A stretch of DNA of 23,364 bases from a virus: the IMG/VR virus record IMGVR_UViG_3300028115_000120, positions 1-23,364 of that record; one strand, given 5' to 3'. Positions within the stretch are counted from its first letter, which is position 1. Every line of letters begins with the position of its first letter. The notes below the pieces were generated by a model. It was not told where the DNA came from. It made no database searches and was given only the letters and a program-made list of their open reading frames with translations. The position numbers and the translations under genes are program-made. Below, piece by piece: positions 1 through 8,104 of this stretch.

Positions 1-65
1 CCATTGGCGATAGTTTCTTTAATAACGCCAAAGGCCGCATTAGCGGCGGCGAGTTCAGCTATCAT
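1..65 (-). CDS. Small lysis-region protein, N-terminal fragment (runs off left edge)
   Basis: An ATG at 65-63 opens a frame that stays open to the window edge, giving 21 complete codons that begin MIAELAAANAAFGVIKETIA. The start lies inside the end of the upstream holin-like gene with an 11-nt overlap, which suggests translational coupling. The Ala-rich amphipathic opening resembles small proteins found beside holins in marine T7-like phages; this is recollection of a family pattern, not a search result. It could be a spanin-like or other lysis accessory protein, but the fragment is too short to assign a function. Confidence 0.6.
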   Translation of the reverse strand, partial: MIAELAAANAAFGVIKETIAN

Positions 66-237
66 CGGGGCGATCCTTGCCCAATAACCTCTGTACTGTC
101 TTAGTTTCGTAGATCCTTATTGCTGTCCATACTAATGTAAACAACGCCGCCATCGGAGGCAACAGTTCACCTATCGTTCCTACTACAGTGACTACACTTA
201 AACCGTCTACTAAAGTTTTCGTGCTTTCTGTTGCCAT
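55..237 (-). CDS. Holin-like small membrane protein
   Basis: A 60-aa protein with one long hydrophobic stretch (about residues 12-42, containing VGTIGELLPPMAALFTLVW) and a short charged C-terminal tail (GKDRPDDS). Size, topology and position at the end of the late operon, after the tail-fibre genes, fit a phage holin that would permeabilise the inner membrane at lysis. The start was moved to the second ATG at 237: the GGAG in the leader lies 6 nt before it, whereas the first ATG (243) abuts that GGAG with no spacing. The gene overlaps the next one by 11 nt. No endolysin gene is seen next to it, so one may lie to the left of the window. The holin role is inferred from topology and context. Confidence 0.65.
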   Translation of the reverse strand: MATESTKTLVDGLSVVTVVGTIGELLPPMAALFTLVWTAIRIYETKTVQRLLGKDRPDDS

Positions 238-252
238 TGTCATCTCCGTTCC

Positions 253-801
253 TTAGATTGCATCCGGCCAGTCGTTAATGGGAGCATTACCTGTCGGCAT
301 ACCGTCAGCGTCCACAGGAGCGTCATAGAGAGCCATAAATGCTTCTAGGGTAGTGACCCCTGCTATGGCAGTCTCGATAGCCTCTGACGCAGTTCTGACA
401 GCCGTTCTGTAATCTCCAACGGCACTTGGTACTTCCGTTCCCGTCTCTGCTTTTCTCGTAACCATCCAATCAGTTGGTTGTAGGAGTCCACCCGCTGTTG
501 CTTTGACTTGTGCGATGGCATTGCTCTTGAGTCCCTTGGTGACGATCTGTACACCGTCTTCATCCAGTACAGGATTGCCGTCCTCGTCTACTGCGTTGAC
601 ATCATCCAGTGCCTTTGGAACTCCTGCGCTCCAGTAGAAGCGGTTGTCGAACGGTACAGGCTGTAAGTCCTGATTCCACACCAGACCTCTAGCGGCCTTC
701 TCCTCGTCTGTCCAACGATTCCATTGAGCAGGATGCTGTGTACCTTCAGCGTCAGTCCACGCCCTGCCTTGCTTGATGACTCGACCTAAGTAAGTCCACA
801 T
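253..801 (-). CDS. Tail-fibre-assembly-like protein
   Basis: A 182-aa acidic soluble protein directly downstream of two fibre genes, where tail fibre chaperones or accessory proteins commonly sit. Its C-terminal third contains LQPTDWMVTRKAETGTEVP followed by a helical segment (about residues 125-150, DYRTAVRTASEAIETAI). This resembles the conserved tail of phage fibre-assembly proteins, which end with a pattern like (P)TDWxVxRKxExGxxxP. The N-terminal half (about residues 15-80) is Trp-rich and probably binds or caps the fibre. AGGAGATAG lies 5-12 nt before the ATG. It could instead be a minor structural fibre component. Assignment rests on the C-terminal motif and position. Confidence 0.6.
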   Translation of the reverse strand: MWTYLGRVIKQGRAWTDAEGTQHPAQWNRWTDEEKAARGLVWNQDLQPVPFDNRFYWSAGVPKALDDVNAVDEDGNPVLDEDGVQIVTKGLKSNAIAQVKATAGGLLQPTDWMVTRKAETGTEVPSAVGDYRTAVRTASEAIETAIAGVTTLEAFMALYDAPVDADGMPTGNAPINDWPDAI

Positions 802-816
802 TGTTTCTATCTCCTA

Positions 817-1884
817 TCAGCGAGCGTTGCTGTACTTAAATGGGTTTTCGGCAAAGGCCATGTAGATGTAGGTTCCAGAGCCATCCCATACATCGTCTGA
901 GTTTCGTAGTTTAAATCCGTTTGATAGGAAATCTACATCATGTAAGTCACCTGTATAAGCGGCTAGTTCTGAGTTTGGGTACAAACTATCTCGTGTTGGA
1001 TTATACGGGCTTCTTGTATTGTCTTTGATGCCCCATTTGGCTGTACCTGAGTCAATATTTTTGCAAATAATCATTGCAGGGCTAAAGCCTGTGTAAACAA
1101 ATGCATCTGATCCTCCTTCGTATGAGCCAAACTTTGAGTAGCCTTCGACACTGTGGAAGCAGTACATGATGTAAGTGTTTGAGGTAGCGTTCATAAACGC
1201 ATCTGTACCGTTCAGAGTTACAACAGAACCGTCTTGATCTGCCCAGTTGTAGTTAATACTAGCCGCATCATTAGTGCCGTTAAGATAAAGCCTGTTTACG
1301 TCAGGTGTAGTTACTGCCCAGTTATCTGCAGCAGTTCTACGCTTTACAATAACAACTTCAGGTGCGCTGTCTAAATGATGCGGGATTGAATGACCTGTTG
1401 TTCCATTCCCTGCATATCCAATAATTCCAAATCCAGAAATTGGGCTAACTGATCCAGTATAACTTTGGCTAGTACCTGACCCAGTAGTCGACCCTGATAC
1501 AGATGTTCCTGCTTTCCATGCCCAAGCTACATATGAGTCACCAGAAAAGTTCAGGTGATCGCCAAGAGTTCGTACAATTCTTGAGCCGCCAGTTATAAAT
1601 GACTGGGTGTGATACGTTGGAAACTGGCTATCTTCTGAGAAGTTATCATTAGAATAAAGAGGTAAATCATCACCACGAACTTGGTCAAATAAATAATGGT
1701 ATGTGTTCGTTCTACCTCTGTTTTTGTACCAGACTAGATCACAATCAAATCCAAAATCCGAATCAATCGTTCCGCCATTACCAGTGTAGGTATCTATGCC
1801 AAAGTAATCCTCTGGACTGCTTCCCTGTGCAGGGTCTATCGCAGGATCGGGTAGGTTGGCTGTGCTGAGTGGTAAATATGCCAT
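817..1884 (-). CDS. Tail fibre / receptor-binding protein with DUF7483-like domain
   Basis: A 355-aa protein. From about residue 25 to the end it matches the central part of the neighbouring 854-aa protein: FDCDLVWYKNRGR and HYLFDQVRG (there FEPDLVWIKARDG and HILFDSVRG), YVAWAWKAG (there YVAWGWKAG), PEVVIVKRRT (there PDVVIVKNRD), GYSKFGSY (there GYSKFDSF) and TYIYMAFAENPF (there TYVYMAFADTRD). These beta-rich repeats belong to a domain common in tail proteins of marine phages (my recollection is DUF7483). It lacks the LamG and SPRY modules of its neighbour, so it looks like a stripped-down paralogue. A separate short RBP or a cap on a shared fibre are both plausible. It sits 9 nt after the 854-aa gene in the same operon. 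Confidence 0.7.
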   Translation of the reverse strand: MAYLPLSTANLPDPAIDPAQGSSPEDYFGIDTYTGNGGTIDSDFGFDCDLVWYKNRGRTNTYHYLFDQVRGDDLPLYSNDNFSEDSQFPTYHTQSFITGGSRIVRTLGDHLNFSGDSYVAWAWKAGTSVSGSTTGSGTSQSYTGSVSPISGFGIIGYAGNGTTGHSIPHHLDSAPEVVIVKRRTAADNWAVTTPDVNRLYLNGTNDAASINYNWADQDGSVVTLNGTDAFMNATSNTYIMYCFHSVEGYSKFGSYEGGSDAFVYTGFSPAMIICKNIDSGTAKWGIKDNTRSPYNPTRDSLYPNSELAAYTGDLHDVDFLSNGFKLRNSDDVWDGSGTYIYMAFAENPFKYSNAR

Positions 1885-1893
1885 GTCTAGTTC

Positions 1894-4458
1894 CTACGCA
1901 GGTGGATCGTGTTTGAATGGTTGTTGGCCAAAGTTGATAACCATTGTGCTGTTAGATGCTCCAACACCGATATAATATGTACCAGACAAGCCTGTTACGA
2001 CTGCGTTACCAGAATAAACAGGATCACCATTTTTATATACATACATATCCCCTGCATCCATATCTAACGCCATACCTACAACATCTCCAACGGTATAAGT
2101 AGTTCCAGTATTCAATACAGAAGAACCACCATTGTAGATATTGCCATCTGTTGCATAGCACCAACTATCTGCTGTTTGTCCAAGATAACTCGTTGTGCCT
2201 AAATGACTTTGTGCAGTTATTCCTATGTTTAGGTTGTTAGATAAAGTTTGTGCCTCTACATACCACTTGCCACTTGAGACACCAATAGTAGAAACAGCAG
2301 GGGAATATGGTGATCCTGATACGGCTTTTAAATTTCCATCCGATAACGTCACATTATTTCCTTTGGACAGCGGATTCAACGTAGCAAAGTTATCAGTCGG
2401 ACTGTCTGCAACGGTATCGTTATGGTCTAGGTTGACTGGTTGCCAGTCATTGTCATTACCAGACTGATCTAACCAGAAGGCCGCATCTCTTGTGTCTGCA
2501 AAGGCCATGTAGACGTATGTGCCACCTGCCCCGCAGTAGTCTTGATACGCCCGTACAATAGTAAAACCATCGTCATTAAATTCAATAACGGATTCTGTAC
2601 CACCTTCAGTATAAGTTTGATCTGGGAATAACGGGTGACCTACAACAGAATCAGTATCTCTTGTGCTGTCAAACATATACCAACCATTGACGCTATCAAT
2701 ATCAGTGCGCTTGAATATAATCATTGATGGTCTAAATCCGCCAGTGCCTGACACAGTTCCATCATTAGTTGTATAAATTCTTTTGCTTATCGTTGTGTTG
2801 TTAGAACCTTCACCTGCAAAACTATCAAACTTGGAATATCCTGCCGTCTCTGCCCAACAGTAGGCGATGTAGTCTTCATTTAAGTTATTTACATCAACAG
2901 CACTGCCTAAAGTAAAAACAGAGCTTGATGGCGCAGTGTCATTCCATCGAGTATTACTGTCTTCTGCCTTACCAAGGTAATTTAACCTTAAATATTTTTC
3001 TTCAGCGTTTGCTATCCCAGAATGATAGACTTGCCAAGAATCACTATCGTCACGGTTTTTCACGATGACCACATCAGGCACACTATCAAGCTCGTGGCCA
3101 ACCGTGTCCCCTGCTGTGCCAGTACCAGTATAACTAACAATCGAGAAGCCATAGGTAGTGCTAGCAGAAAGTCTTGTGGCAGGGATAGTACCCGCTAGTT
3201 CAGACGTAGAGTTAACGCCATCAATCTTGACACTACCTGTTGTTGGAATATTCCCTGCACCTGCTGAGTTATCAACGGTAGGTGCGCCACCTGCTTTCCA
3301 ACCCCAAGCAACGTATTTTTTACCGGATTCGTTTATGGATACGTTTAAATGCCCGTCAACAATAAAACCATCGGTAGTTGGTTTTGAATTTGGGAATAAG
3401 TCACCTGCCCAGTTTTCTGCAAATGCTTCACTTGATGGAAGATACTTACCAACCCCACGAACTGAATCAAATAAAATATGATTGTATGCGCCATCACGAG
3501 CTTTTATCCACACTAAGTCAGGCTCAAAGCCCATCCCTGTAACAGAACTTGAGCTAAGGCCATTACCCCGATACAACACAGTATTGAACGCCTCAACCTC
3601 TGTATCGTCTTGGAAGTCTAGGTAGAACCCATTCGTACCGTAGGTGACATCTGGAGTCTTAGCCACCCACACACCGTTCTTCAACTCACCGAACGCATCT
3701 TGCAAGGGTGTGAATGCTAAAGTTGCGCTTGCATTCGTAGCAGTTGCATTTTCACTCATAGTAATTTGAGTGCTACTATCTATTGACGTAATAACAGCAC
3801 CACTAGCAATACCAGTACCACCTACCGATAAACCAATTTGTAGTGTTGACGTATCAGACAGTCCCGTAACAACAGCACTTCCACTAGTAATACTAGCAGT
3901 GTCTGACTGTCCATCAATGAAGTGGACTTCGGCCATGTAGCCGTCATACGAACTTCCAGTTCCTGAGTGACCCATTCCAATAAACTGTGCTTCCGCATTG
4001 TTTATGTCGCCATCGTAGTTTTGAGATGGAAATGTTGTGTTGTTATCAAAAGCAATTCGTTCGCCATTGACGTACAACTTAACTCTGTTTGATGCTGTGG
4101 CTTGCGTTGTGTCAAAAGCTAAAACAATGTGATACCAAGCAGACGGATCACGGAATAGCGCAGTAGTGCTTAAATAGCTTGATGCTGATCCATTATTAAA
4201 CCAAAAGATTCTACTATCTGAAAAAGCTAACTTGTCACCTTCTGAAGCAGTGCCGAACAGTTCAGTATTAGCGTTATCAACACGGCCACGCTTTGTCCAT
4301 AATGATAGCGTCCAAGTCTTACGATTACCCGCACTGTCAGGAGTCCAACTCAGGTACGCAGAATCATCATCGTTAAACCGTAGCGATCCTTCAATGGTCT
4401 TAGGATAGAAGCCACCTGCCGCTGTGGACTTTTTAGCGTTACCTTGGATGATCGCCAT
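1894..4458 (-). CDS. Multidomain tail fibre (LamG + DUF7483-like + SPRY-like)
   Basis: An 854-aa adhesin-type protein. Residues about 25-183 look like a LamG/concanavalin-like lectin fold (SLRFNDDDSAYLSW, WTLSLWTKRGRV, WYHIVLAFDT, VKLYVNGERI). About residues 185-252 form an inserted Ser/Thr/Gly/Ala-rich module (SGSAVVTGLSDTSTLQIG), after which the lectin core resumes at DAFGELKNGVWV. About residues 295-660 are the DUF7483-like repeats shared with the 355-aa neighbour. About residues 730-854 resemble a SPRY-type beta sandwich (SGKWYVEA, VGMALDMDAGDMYVYKNGD, YYIGVGA). All modules suggest glycan or surface binding at the cell envelope. The start ATG shares its A with the stop of the stalk gene (TAATG), so translation is probably coupled. 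Domain names are from motif recognition only. Confidence 0.75.
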   Translation of the reverse strand: MAIIQGNAKKSTAAGGFYPKTIEGSLRFNDDDSAYLSWTPDSAGNRKTWTLSLWTKRGRVDNANTELFGTASEGDKLAFSDSRIFWFNNGSASSYLSTTALFRDPSAWYHIVLAFDTTQATASNRVKLYVNGERIAFDNNTTFPSQNYDGDINNAEAQFIGMGHSGTGSSYDGYMAEVHFIDGQSDTASITSGSAVVTGLSDTSTLQIGLSVGGTGIASGAVITSIDSSTQITMSENATATNASATLAFTPLQDAFGELKNGVWVAKTPDVTYGTNGFYLDFQDDTEVEAFNTVLYRGNGLSSSSVTGMGFEPDLVWIKARDGAYNHILFDSVRGVGKYLPSSEAFAENWAGDLFPNSKPTTDGFIVDGHLNVSINESGKKYVAWGWKAGGAPTVDNSAGAGNIPTTGSVKIDGVNSTSELAGTIPATRLSASTTYGFSIVSYTGTGTAGDTVGHELDSVPDVVIVKNRDDSDSWQVYHSGIANAEEKYLRLNYLGKAEDSNTRWNDTAPSSSVFTLGSAVDVNNLNEDYIAYCWAETAGYSKFDSFAGEGSNNTTISKRIYTTNDGTVSGTGGFRPSMIIFKRTDIDSVNGWYMFDSTRDTDSVVGHPLFPDQTYTEGGTESVIEFNDDGFTIVRAYQDYCGAGGTYVYMAFADTRDAAFWLDQSGNDNDWQPVNLDHNDTVADSPTDNFATLNPLSKGNNVTLSDGNLKAVSGSPYSPAVSTIGVSSGKWYVEAQTLSNNLNIGITAQSHLGTTSYLGQTADSWCYATDGNIYNGGSSVLNTGTTYTVGDVVGMALDMDAGDMYVYKNGDPVYSGNAVVTGLSGTYYIGVGASNSTMVINFGQQPFKHDPPA

Positions 4459-5759
4459 TATAGACCTTGTGAAGTTAATGCGGGAGTTACAGCAACGAAC
4501 ACATTAGTGCCATCACAGAAGTAACTCAACCAGTATTTACCTGCTGTATTGATTGTCGTCAGGTCAGCAGAGCTAATGAATACCGCTGTATCAGCCGATA
4601 TGGTTGCGCCAGTATTGTTAAGGTAAATGTTTCCTGACTGTCCTTCAGCATTTGTAAGCGTTGATGTTGAGTTATATTGGAATGTCAGCGTAGGTGTTCC
4701 ACTAGATACAGCCGCTTTGAAGTTGTTTGTTGTAATCATGTCGAACGTAAGCGAGGTTGTATTGTCTGTGATAGTGCCACGCATCGGTGCAGTGATTGTG
4801 TCTGCTGTGTCTGCCCGGAGAATATCAGTATCGACAGGCTCGTATGTACCCAAGTCACTAATCTGGCTTTCAGTAATAGACAAAGCCGCTTGGTGTTGTG
4901 TAACAGAAGACTGAGTAATGTTTGCATCAGGAACATTGGCCCATGTAACAGCCGCCGTGAGATCATTAGTTTCTGTCGTGAGGTAAGTCTGAAGGTCACT
5001 GATCTGAGACTCTGTGATGGATAGAGCCGCCTGATGCTGTGTAACAGATGACTGTGTGATGTTAGCGTCTGGTACGTTAGCCCAAGTTACTGAGGCTGTT
5101 AAGTCGTTAGTCTCTGTGGATGGTGTAGCCCAGTTTAAATCACCGACTGTGTTGTATGTTAATACCTGACCGTCTGAAGGAGTCTGTGCAGAGACATCGA
5201 GGATATTAACTTCAGCCGCATTAGCCGTAACGTCAGAGACTTGAGAGAGTGTAACCGTCTCACTAGGTGTTACGTTGATCCACTCTTCATCGCCTTCGTT
5301 GTATACGAACAAGAAATTAGAATCACCGTTAAAGTACAAAGCACCGTCACGCAGAGCGTTACCTTGGTTATCTACAACAGGAGGAATTGTATCACCACCT
5401 GCTACTGTCTTAGTACCAAGGAAGAGTGTTTGGAAGTCTAGGAATGCACCGTTAGTTAGAATATAAGATGCGTTTGCATTGGTTGCATCGTCTGCCGCTG
5501 AAACAGCACTAGCCGCCGCCTCAGATGCTTTAGTTGTTGCAGTGCTTGCAGAAGCTACCGCAGTGTCTTTAGCCGCTTCTACAGCCGCTAGATCACCATA
5601 GAGATTTTCAGCATTTGTCTTCGCTGTCTCTGCAAGTCCCTGAGCAGTCTCTGCCGCAGTCTGTGCCGCTTCAGCGTCTACAACAGCTTGAGTGACTGTA
5701 TCAATGGTAGTTTGATCTGAAGTTGTAGCCGCACTACCTGTGCCACGAAAGATTGCCAT
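4458..5759 (-). CDS. Tail fibre stalk protein with coiled coil and tandem repeats
   Basis: A 433-aa protein. Residues about 15-105 are an Ala/Thr/Glu/Asp-rich heptad region (AETAQGLAETAKTNAENL, KASEAAASAVSAADDAT) predicted to form a trimeric coiled coil. A small beta domain follows at about 120-165 (GALYFNGDSNFLFVYNEGDEE). Two 47-residue-period repeats start at residues 216 and 263 and are almost identical (ETNDLTAxVTWANVPDANIT, then SSVTQHQAALSITESQISDL). The C-terminal part is beta-rich (TGATISADTAVFISS, GKYWLSYFCDGTNVFVAV) and resembles fibre domains that bear distal adhesins. It precedes the two adhesin-like genes and probably forms the shaft connecting them to the tail. No catalytic motif is seen. 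Confidence 0.7.
   Translation of the reverse strand: MAIFRGTGSAATTSDQTTIDTVTQAVVDAEAAQTAAETAQGLAETAKTNAENLYGDLAAVEAAKDTAVASASTATTKASEAAASAVSAADDATNANASYILTNGAFLDFQTLFLGTKTVAGGDTIPPVVDNQGNALRDGALYFNGDSNFLFVYNEGDEEWINVTPSETVTLSQVSDVTANAAEVNILDVSAQTPSDGQVLTYNTVGDLNWATPSTETNDLTASVTWANVPDANITQSSVTQHQAALSITESQISDLQTYLTTETNDLTAAVTWANVPDANITQSSVTQHQAALSITESQISDLGTYEPVDTDILRADTADTITAPMRGTITDNTTSLTFDMITTNNFKAAVSSGTPTLTFQYNSTSTLTNAEGQSGNIYLNNTGATISADTAVFISSADLTTINTAGKYWLSYFCDGTNVFVAVTPALTSQGL
4851..5114 (-). repeat. Two 123-nt tandem coding repeats in the stalk gene, synonymously diverged
   Basis: Copy 1 occupies 4992-5114 and copy 2 occupies 4851-4973, separated by 18 nt. By hand alignment, 40 of 41 residues are identical (one Ser/Ala change), yet 28 of the 41 codons differ synonymously. 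The repeat is therefore conserved as protein and not as DNA. Confidence 0.85.
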
Positions 5760-5777
5760 TAGTCTCTCCAGTGATTA

Positions 5778-5807
5778 GAATAAGGAAGGGGCCACGAATG
5801 TGACCCC
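5778..5807 (-). terminator. Hairpin terminator between capsid and stalk genes
   Basis: Read on the minus strand, an 8-bp stem GGGGTCAC/GTGGCCCC (one G-T pair) closes an ATTC loop and is followed by TTCCTTATTC. It begins 9 nt after the capsid stop and ends before the Shine-Dalgarno of the stalk gene. The U-tract is interrupted, so it is likely a partial (attenuating) terminator that lowers expression of fibre and lysis genes relative to capsid, a common arrangement in T7-like phages. Confidence 0.6.
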
Positions 5808-5816
5808 TAGGTTGCT

Positions 5817-6779
5817 TTAGGCGTTGAAGACCAATGCCAAAGCAGACTCAGGACGTAACACCTTGACACCGTAGAGAGTGTCGGCAGTGAACAAGTCACC
5901 AAGGTATTCTTGCTTGTACTGAGTTTGAGTACGCACACCCATTTGCTCTGCAAATACCGCAAAGTCTTTATGACCCAGGATACCTGCTTTCAAATCACCA
6001 CCGGCAGTGTTTTGCGCGGCAGTTTCAATGACTGGGCAGTTAGTAGAGACGTAGATGTCAATACCGTAGAGGCTACCAATGTTACCATTCACTGTTGGCT
6101 GACCTGATACAAAATCAGATGAGTTGTAGCGAGTGATGCCACGGATAGTTTGTACGACTGAAGGAGGAACTACGAGGAAACGCTGATCCATAGGAACGTC
6201 AGCATCGTCAAGTGTTTTAATTGCTTCGCGGAATGCCGCATCAGAAAAAACATCAGCCGCTGCTACAGTGTCAACCGCATAAGCAGTTAATCCTGTAGAG
6301 TCATCCATGTAGTATGAGTTACTATGAATCCAGTCAGTACCTGCGTTTGCAGTTGTACCATCAGCTTCATAAAGACCTACACTTTTACCCAAAGAAAATA
6401 GGTCAGTGTCAACCTGCTTTGCAAGTGCATAACCTGCGTCTGAAGTGTAGAACTGACGCATAGAAGCAAGAGCTTGTACATCAGTAATATCTTCAATTAA
6501 GCGTGAGTATTCGTAGTGCTTGTCTACAGTTACCTGTACTTCTGACTCAGTTGCCGCAATCAGTGTGACCTGAGTTTCAGCAGACTTAGCAGATGCATCG
6601 CCACGAGTAGGCTTAGGAATGTGAAGTGTATCACCCTTCTTACCAGTCATTGGCATACGGTTTACAAGATTGGCAAGTACGAGAGACTTCTCATATGCCG
6701 CGATAATTTCATCACTCCAAATTTCGGGGATGAAAGTTGCACCAGTAGTATTGGTGACGTGGTTAGTACCAAGTGCCAT
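5817..6779 (-). CDS. Major capsid protein
   Basis: A 320-aa protein directly downstream of the scaffold gene and followed by a terminator, the classical site for the major head protein. The N-terminus (TGATFIPEIWSDEIIAAYEKSLVLANLVNRM) and following KKGDTLHIPKPTRGDASAK match the pattern of HK97-fold coat proteins of marine podoviruses: an N-arm, then a helix and a beta-hairpin. VTVDKHYEYSRLIEDITDVQ and the C-terminal GVKVLRPESALAL fit the same family. It should form the icosahedral shell, assembled around the 268-aa scaffold. AAGGAG lies 8 nt before the ATG, consistent with very high translation. The capsid identification is strong by context; the fold is inferred. Confidence 0.85.
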   Translation of the reverse strand: MALGTNHVTNTTGATFIPEIWSDEIIAAYEKSLVLANLVNRMPMTGKKGDTLHIPKPTRGDASAKSAETQVTLIAATESEVQVTVDKHYEYSRLIEDITDVQALASMRQFYTSDAGYALAKQVDTDLFSLGKSVGLYEADGTTANAGTDWIHSNSYYMDDSTGLTAYAVDTVAAADVFSDAAFREAIKTLDDADVPMDQRFLVVPPSVVQTIRGITRYNSSDFVSGQPTVNGNIGSLYGIDIYVSTNCPVIETAAQNTAGGDLKAGILGHKDFAVFAEQMGVRTQTQYKQEYLGDLFTADTLYGVKVLRPESALALVFNA

Positions 6780-6797
6780 GTTAATAACTCCTTAACG

Positions 6798-7604
6798 TTA
6801 CTTGACACGACCCTCTGCATATGCCGCCATGATCTCATCACTTAAGGCTTGATAACGCTTAGGGTCTGTTTGCATTAGTTTAATAATATCAGCACGTCGA
6901 TAGATTTTACGACTTGGTGACTCTCCTGATCCTTTCGCATTACCAGTTGAAGCTGACTTCAATTGGCGTTTACGATCAGTCTCTTGCATATCAACAGTTT
7001 CTTTAACTAAGTTTTGACGTTCTTTCCACAACGTGAGAAGTTCATCAGCACTATCATAATCAAACTTTTGATCTGCTCGTTGGTACAATTCAGTACGCAC
7101 TTTAGATTTAGCAACCCACTCACCAAACTTTTCATCTTGAATAATCTCTCGAAAGTCAGGATGATTAGATTGTAGTTTGTTGAAAATCTCTGCTTGTTTC
7201 ATCTGACGAGAAAGCTCTTCAGCTTCCTTAATCTTTGGATGATTAGCAAGTTTGTTATCAATGTACTTATCAGGATCGTCAAAGATGTCAAAGTCTTCGA
7301 CAGTTTCTTGTGGGCTATTCTTGGCTTCTATCTGTGTCTTAACGAAATCATCAACTATCTTACGGAGTTCTCCGACCTCTGAAGATTGTTTACCTAAAAG
7401 TTTCTCAGCCTCTTGATGCATCCGGACAATATCCTTAATGTCCTTACCCTGATACTTTTCAGGAATATCATCTTCTTCTTGGGCTTCTTGAATCTCTTCT
7501 GGTTCTGCAGGTTGTTCCTCAATAGGAGTCTGCTCTTCTTCAACAGGTGAGTATTCTTCTCCGTCCTCTAGTTCTTCGGGACTTACATCTAAAAAACGTG
7601 CCAT
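6798..7604 (-). CDS. Capsid scaffolding protein
   Basis: A 268-aa, highly charged, mainly helical protein immediately before the major capsid gene. The N-terminal 45 residues are very acidic and Pro/Glu-rich (EELEDGEEYSPVEEEQTP). Residues about 48-90 contain KYQGKDIKDIVRMHQEAEKL, a segment typical of scaffold proteins in T7-like marine phages, followed by predicted coiled coil. The C-terminal part is basic (RKIYRRADIIKLM, DPKRYQALSDEIMAAYAEGR), as expected for the region that contacts coat subunits. It would direct procapsid assembly and then exit. A GGAG lies 9 nt before the ATG. No protease motif is seen. Confidence 0.8.
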   Translation of the reverse strand: MARFLDVSPEELEDGEEYSPVEEEQTPIEEQPAEPEEIQEAQEEDDIPEKYQGKDIKDIVRMHQEAEKLLGKQSSEVGELRKIVDDFVKTQIEAKNSPQETVEDFDIFDDPDKYIDNKLANHPKIKEAEELSRQMKQAEIFNKLQSNHPDFREIIQDEKFGEWVAKSKVRTELYQRADQKFDYDSADELLTLWKERQNLVKETVDMQETDRKRQLKSASTGNAKGSGESPSRKIYRRADIIKLMQTDPKRYQALSDEIMAAYAEGRVK

Positions 7605-7639
7605 ATTGTTAAACTCCGTGCCGTAGCATTATGGATATG

Positions 7640-7849
7640 TTATTGTCTAGCGGCTCTTTCGTGATCCTTAGCCCACGCATCATCGGCATCAGGCCAACCT
7701 GAACCTTTGAAATGTGTTCGGACACTAGAGATTATCCGCTGTGCGGTGTCACCACATTCAGGACAAGTTGCAAATAGATCGTTAGAATCTACCCATTGTT
7801 CTTCAATATGTTGACAGTTGGTACATTTGAAATCATATCGCCTAAGCAT
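7640..7849 (-). CDS. FmdB-like zinc-ribbon protein
   Basis: A 69-aa protein starting MLRRYDFKCTNCQHIEEQW. Two CxxC knuckles (C9/C12 and C28/C31, in KCTNCQ and TCPECG) form a single zinc ribbon of the FmdB/regulatory type, followed by QRIISSVRTHFKGSGWPDAD, a typical tail for that family. The start at 7849 was preferred over an in-frame start at 7873, because 7873 would give a 32-nt overlap with the upstream gene while 7849 gives 8 nt (AATGCTTAG). It lies just before the scaffold gene; similar small zinc ribbons occur near head genes in other marine podoviruses. Its function is unknown; a nucleic-acid or protein-binding role is only a guess. Confidence 0.7.
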   Translation of the reverse strand: MLRRYDFKCTNCQHIEEQWVDSNDLFATCPECGDTAQRIISSVRTHFKGSGWPDADDAWAKDHERAARQ

Positions 7850-8075
7850 TCTCAGACTCCATGTCAAATGCATTTTTTATTCCAGTTTCAAAGCGTACAA
7901 TGTTTAACAATGCTGTACGTTGTCCTTGCAAAAGGAATAATTCTTTTTCACTCTTGATATCTTCAATGATATGTGTATCAAGAGTTTCTTGAGCTTCTTC
8001 TACGAATTGTTTCCAACCCGGATGTAAAAATAAGTCAAGATAAATTTCATAATACTTTTCTTCTTCAGGACTCAA
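7842..8075 (-). CDS. Small conserved phage protein of unknown function
   Basis: A 77-aa acidic helical protein (LSPEEEKYYEIYLDLFLHPG near the start, DIKSEKELFLLQGQRTALL in the middle). The TTG at 8075 was chosen as start because ACAGGAGA lies 7 nt before it. The longer frame beginning at the TTG at 8102 would start upstream of the transcription start predicted from the promoter at 8105-8133. It is the first gene of the scaffold/capsid/fibre operon. Similar small proteins occur beside portal genes in marine podoviruses (recollection). No catalytic motif is visible; it may be a minor head-assembly factor. Confidence 0.7.
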   Translation of the reverse strand: MSPEEEKYYEIYLDLFLHPGWKQFVEEAQETLDTHIIEDIKSEKELFLLQGQRTALLNIVRFETGIKNAFDMESENA

Positions 8076-8104
8076 TCGAGTTTCTCCTGTTAATTGATGC
8101 AAAT

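Noticed and set aside
4627-5466. Several plus-strand frames opposite the stalk gene
   Set aside because: They are antisense shadows of a gene with clear coding structure (repeats, coiled coil); none has a ribosome-binding site or family resemblance.
7842-8102. Longer frame for the 77-aa gene from TTG at 8102
   Set aside because: It would begin upstream of the predicted transcription start and has no Shine-Dalgarno site, whereas TTG 8075 has AGGAGA at 7 nt.
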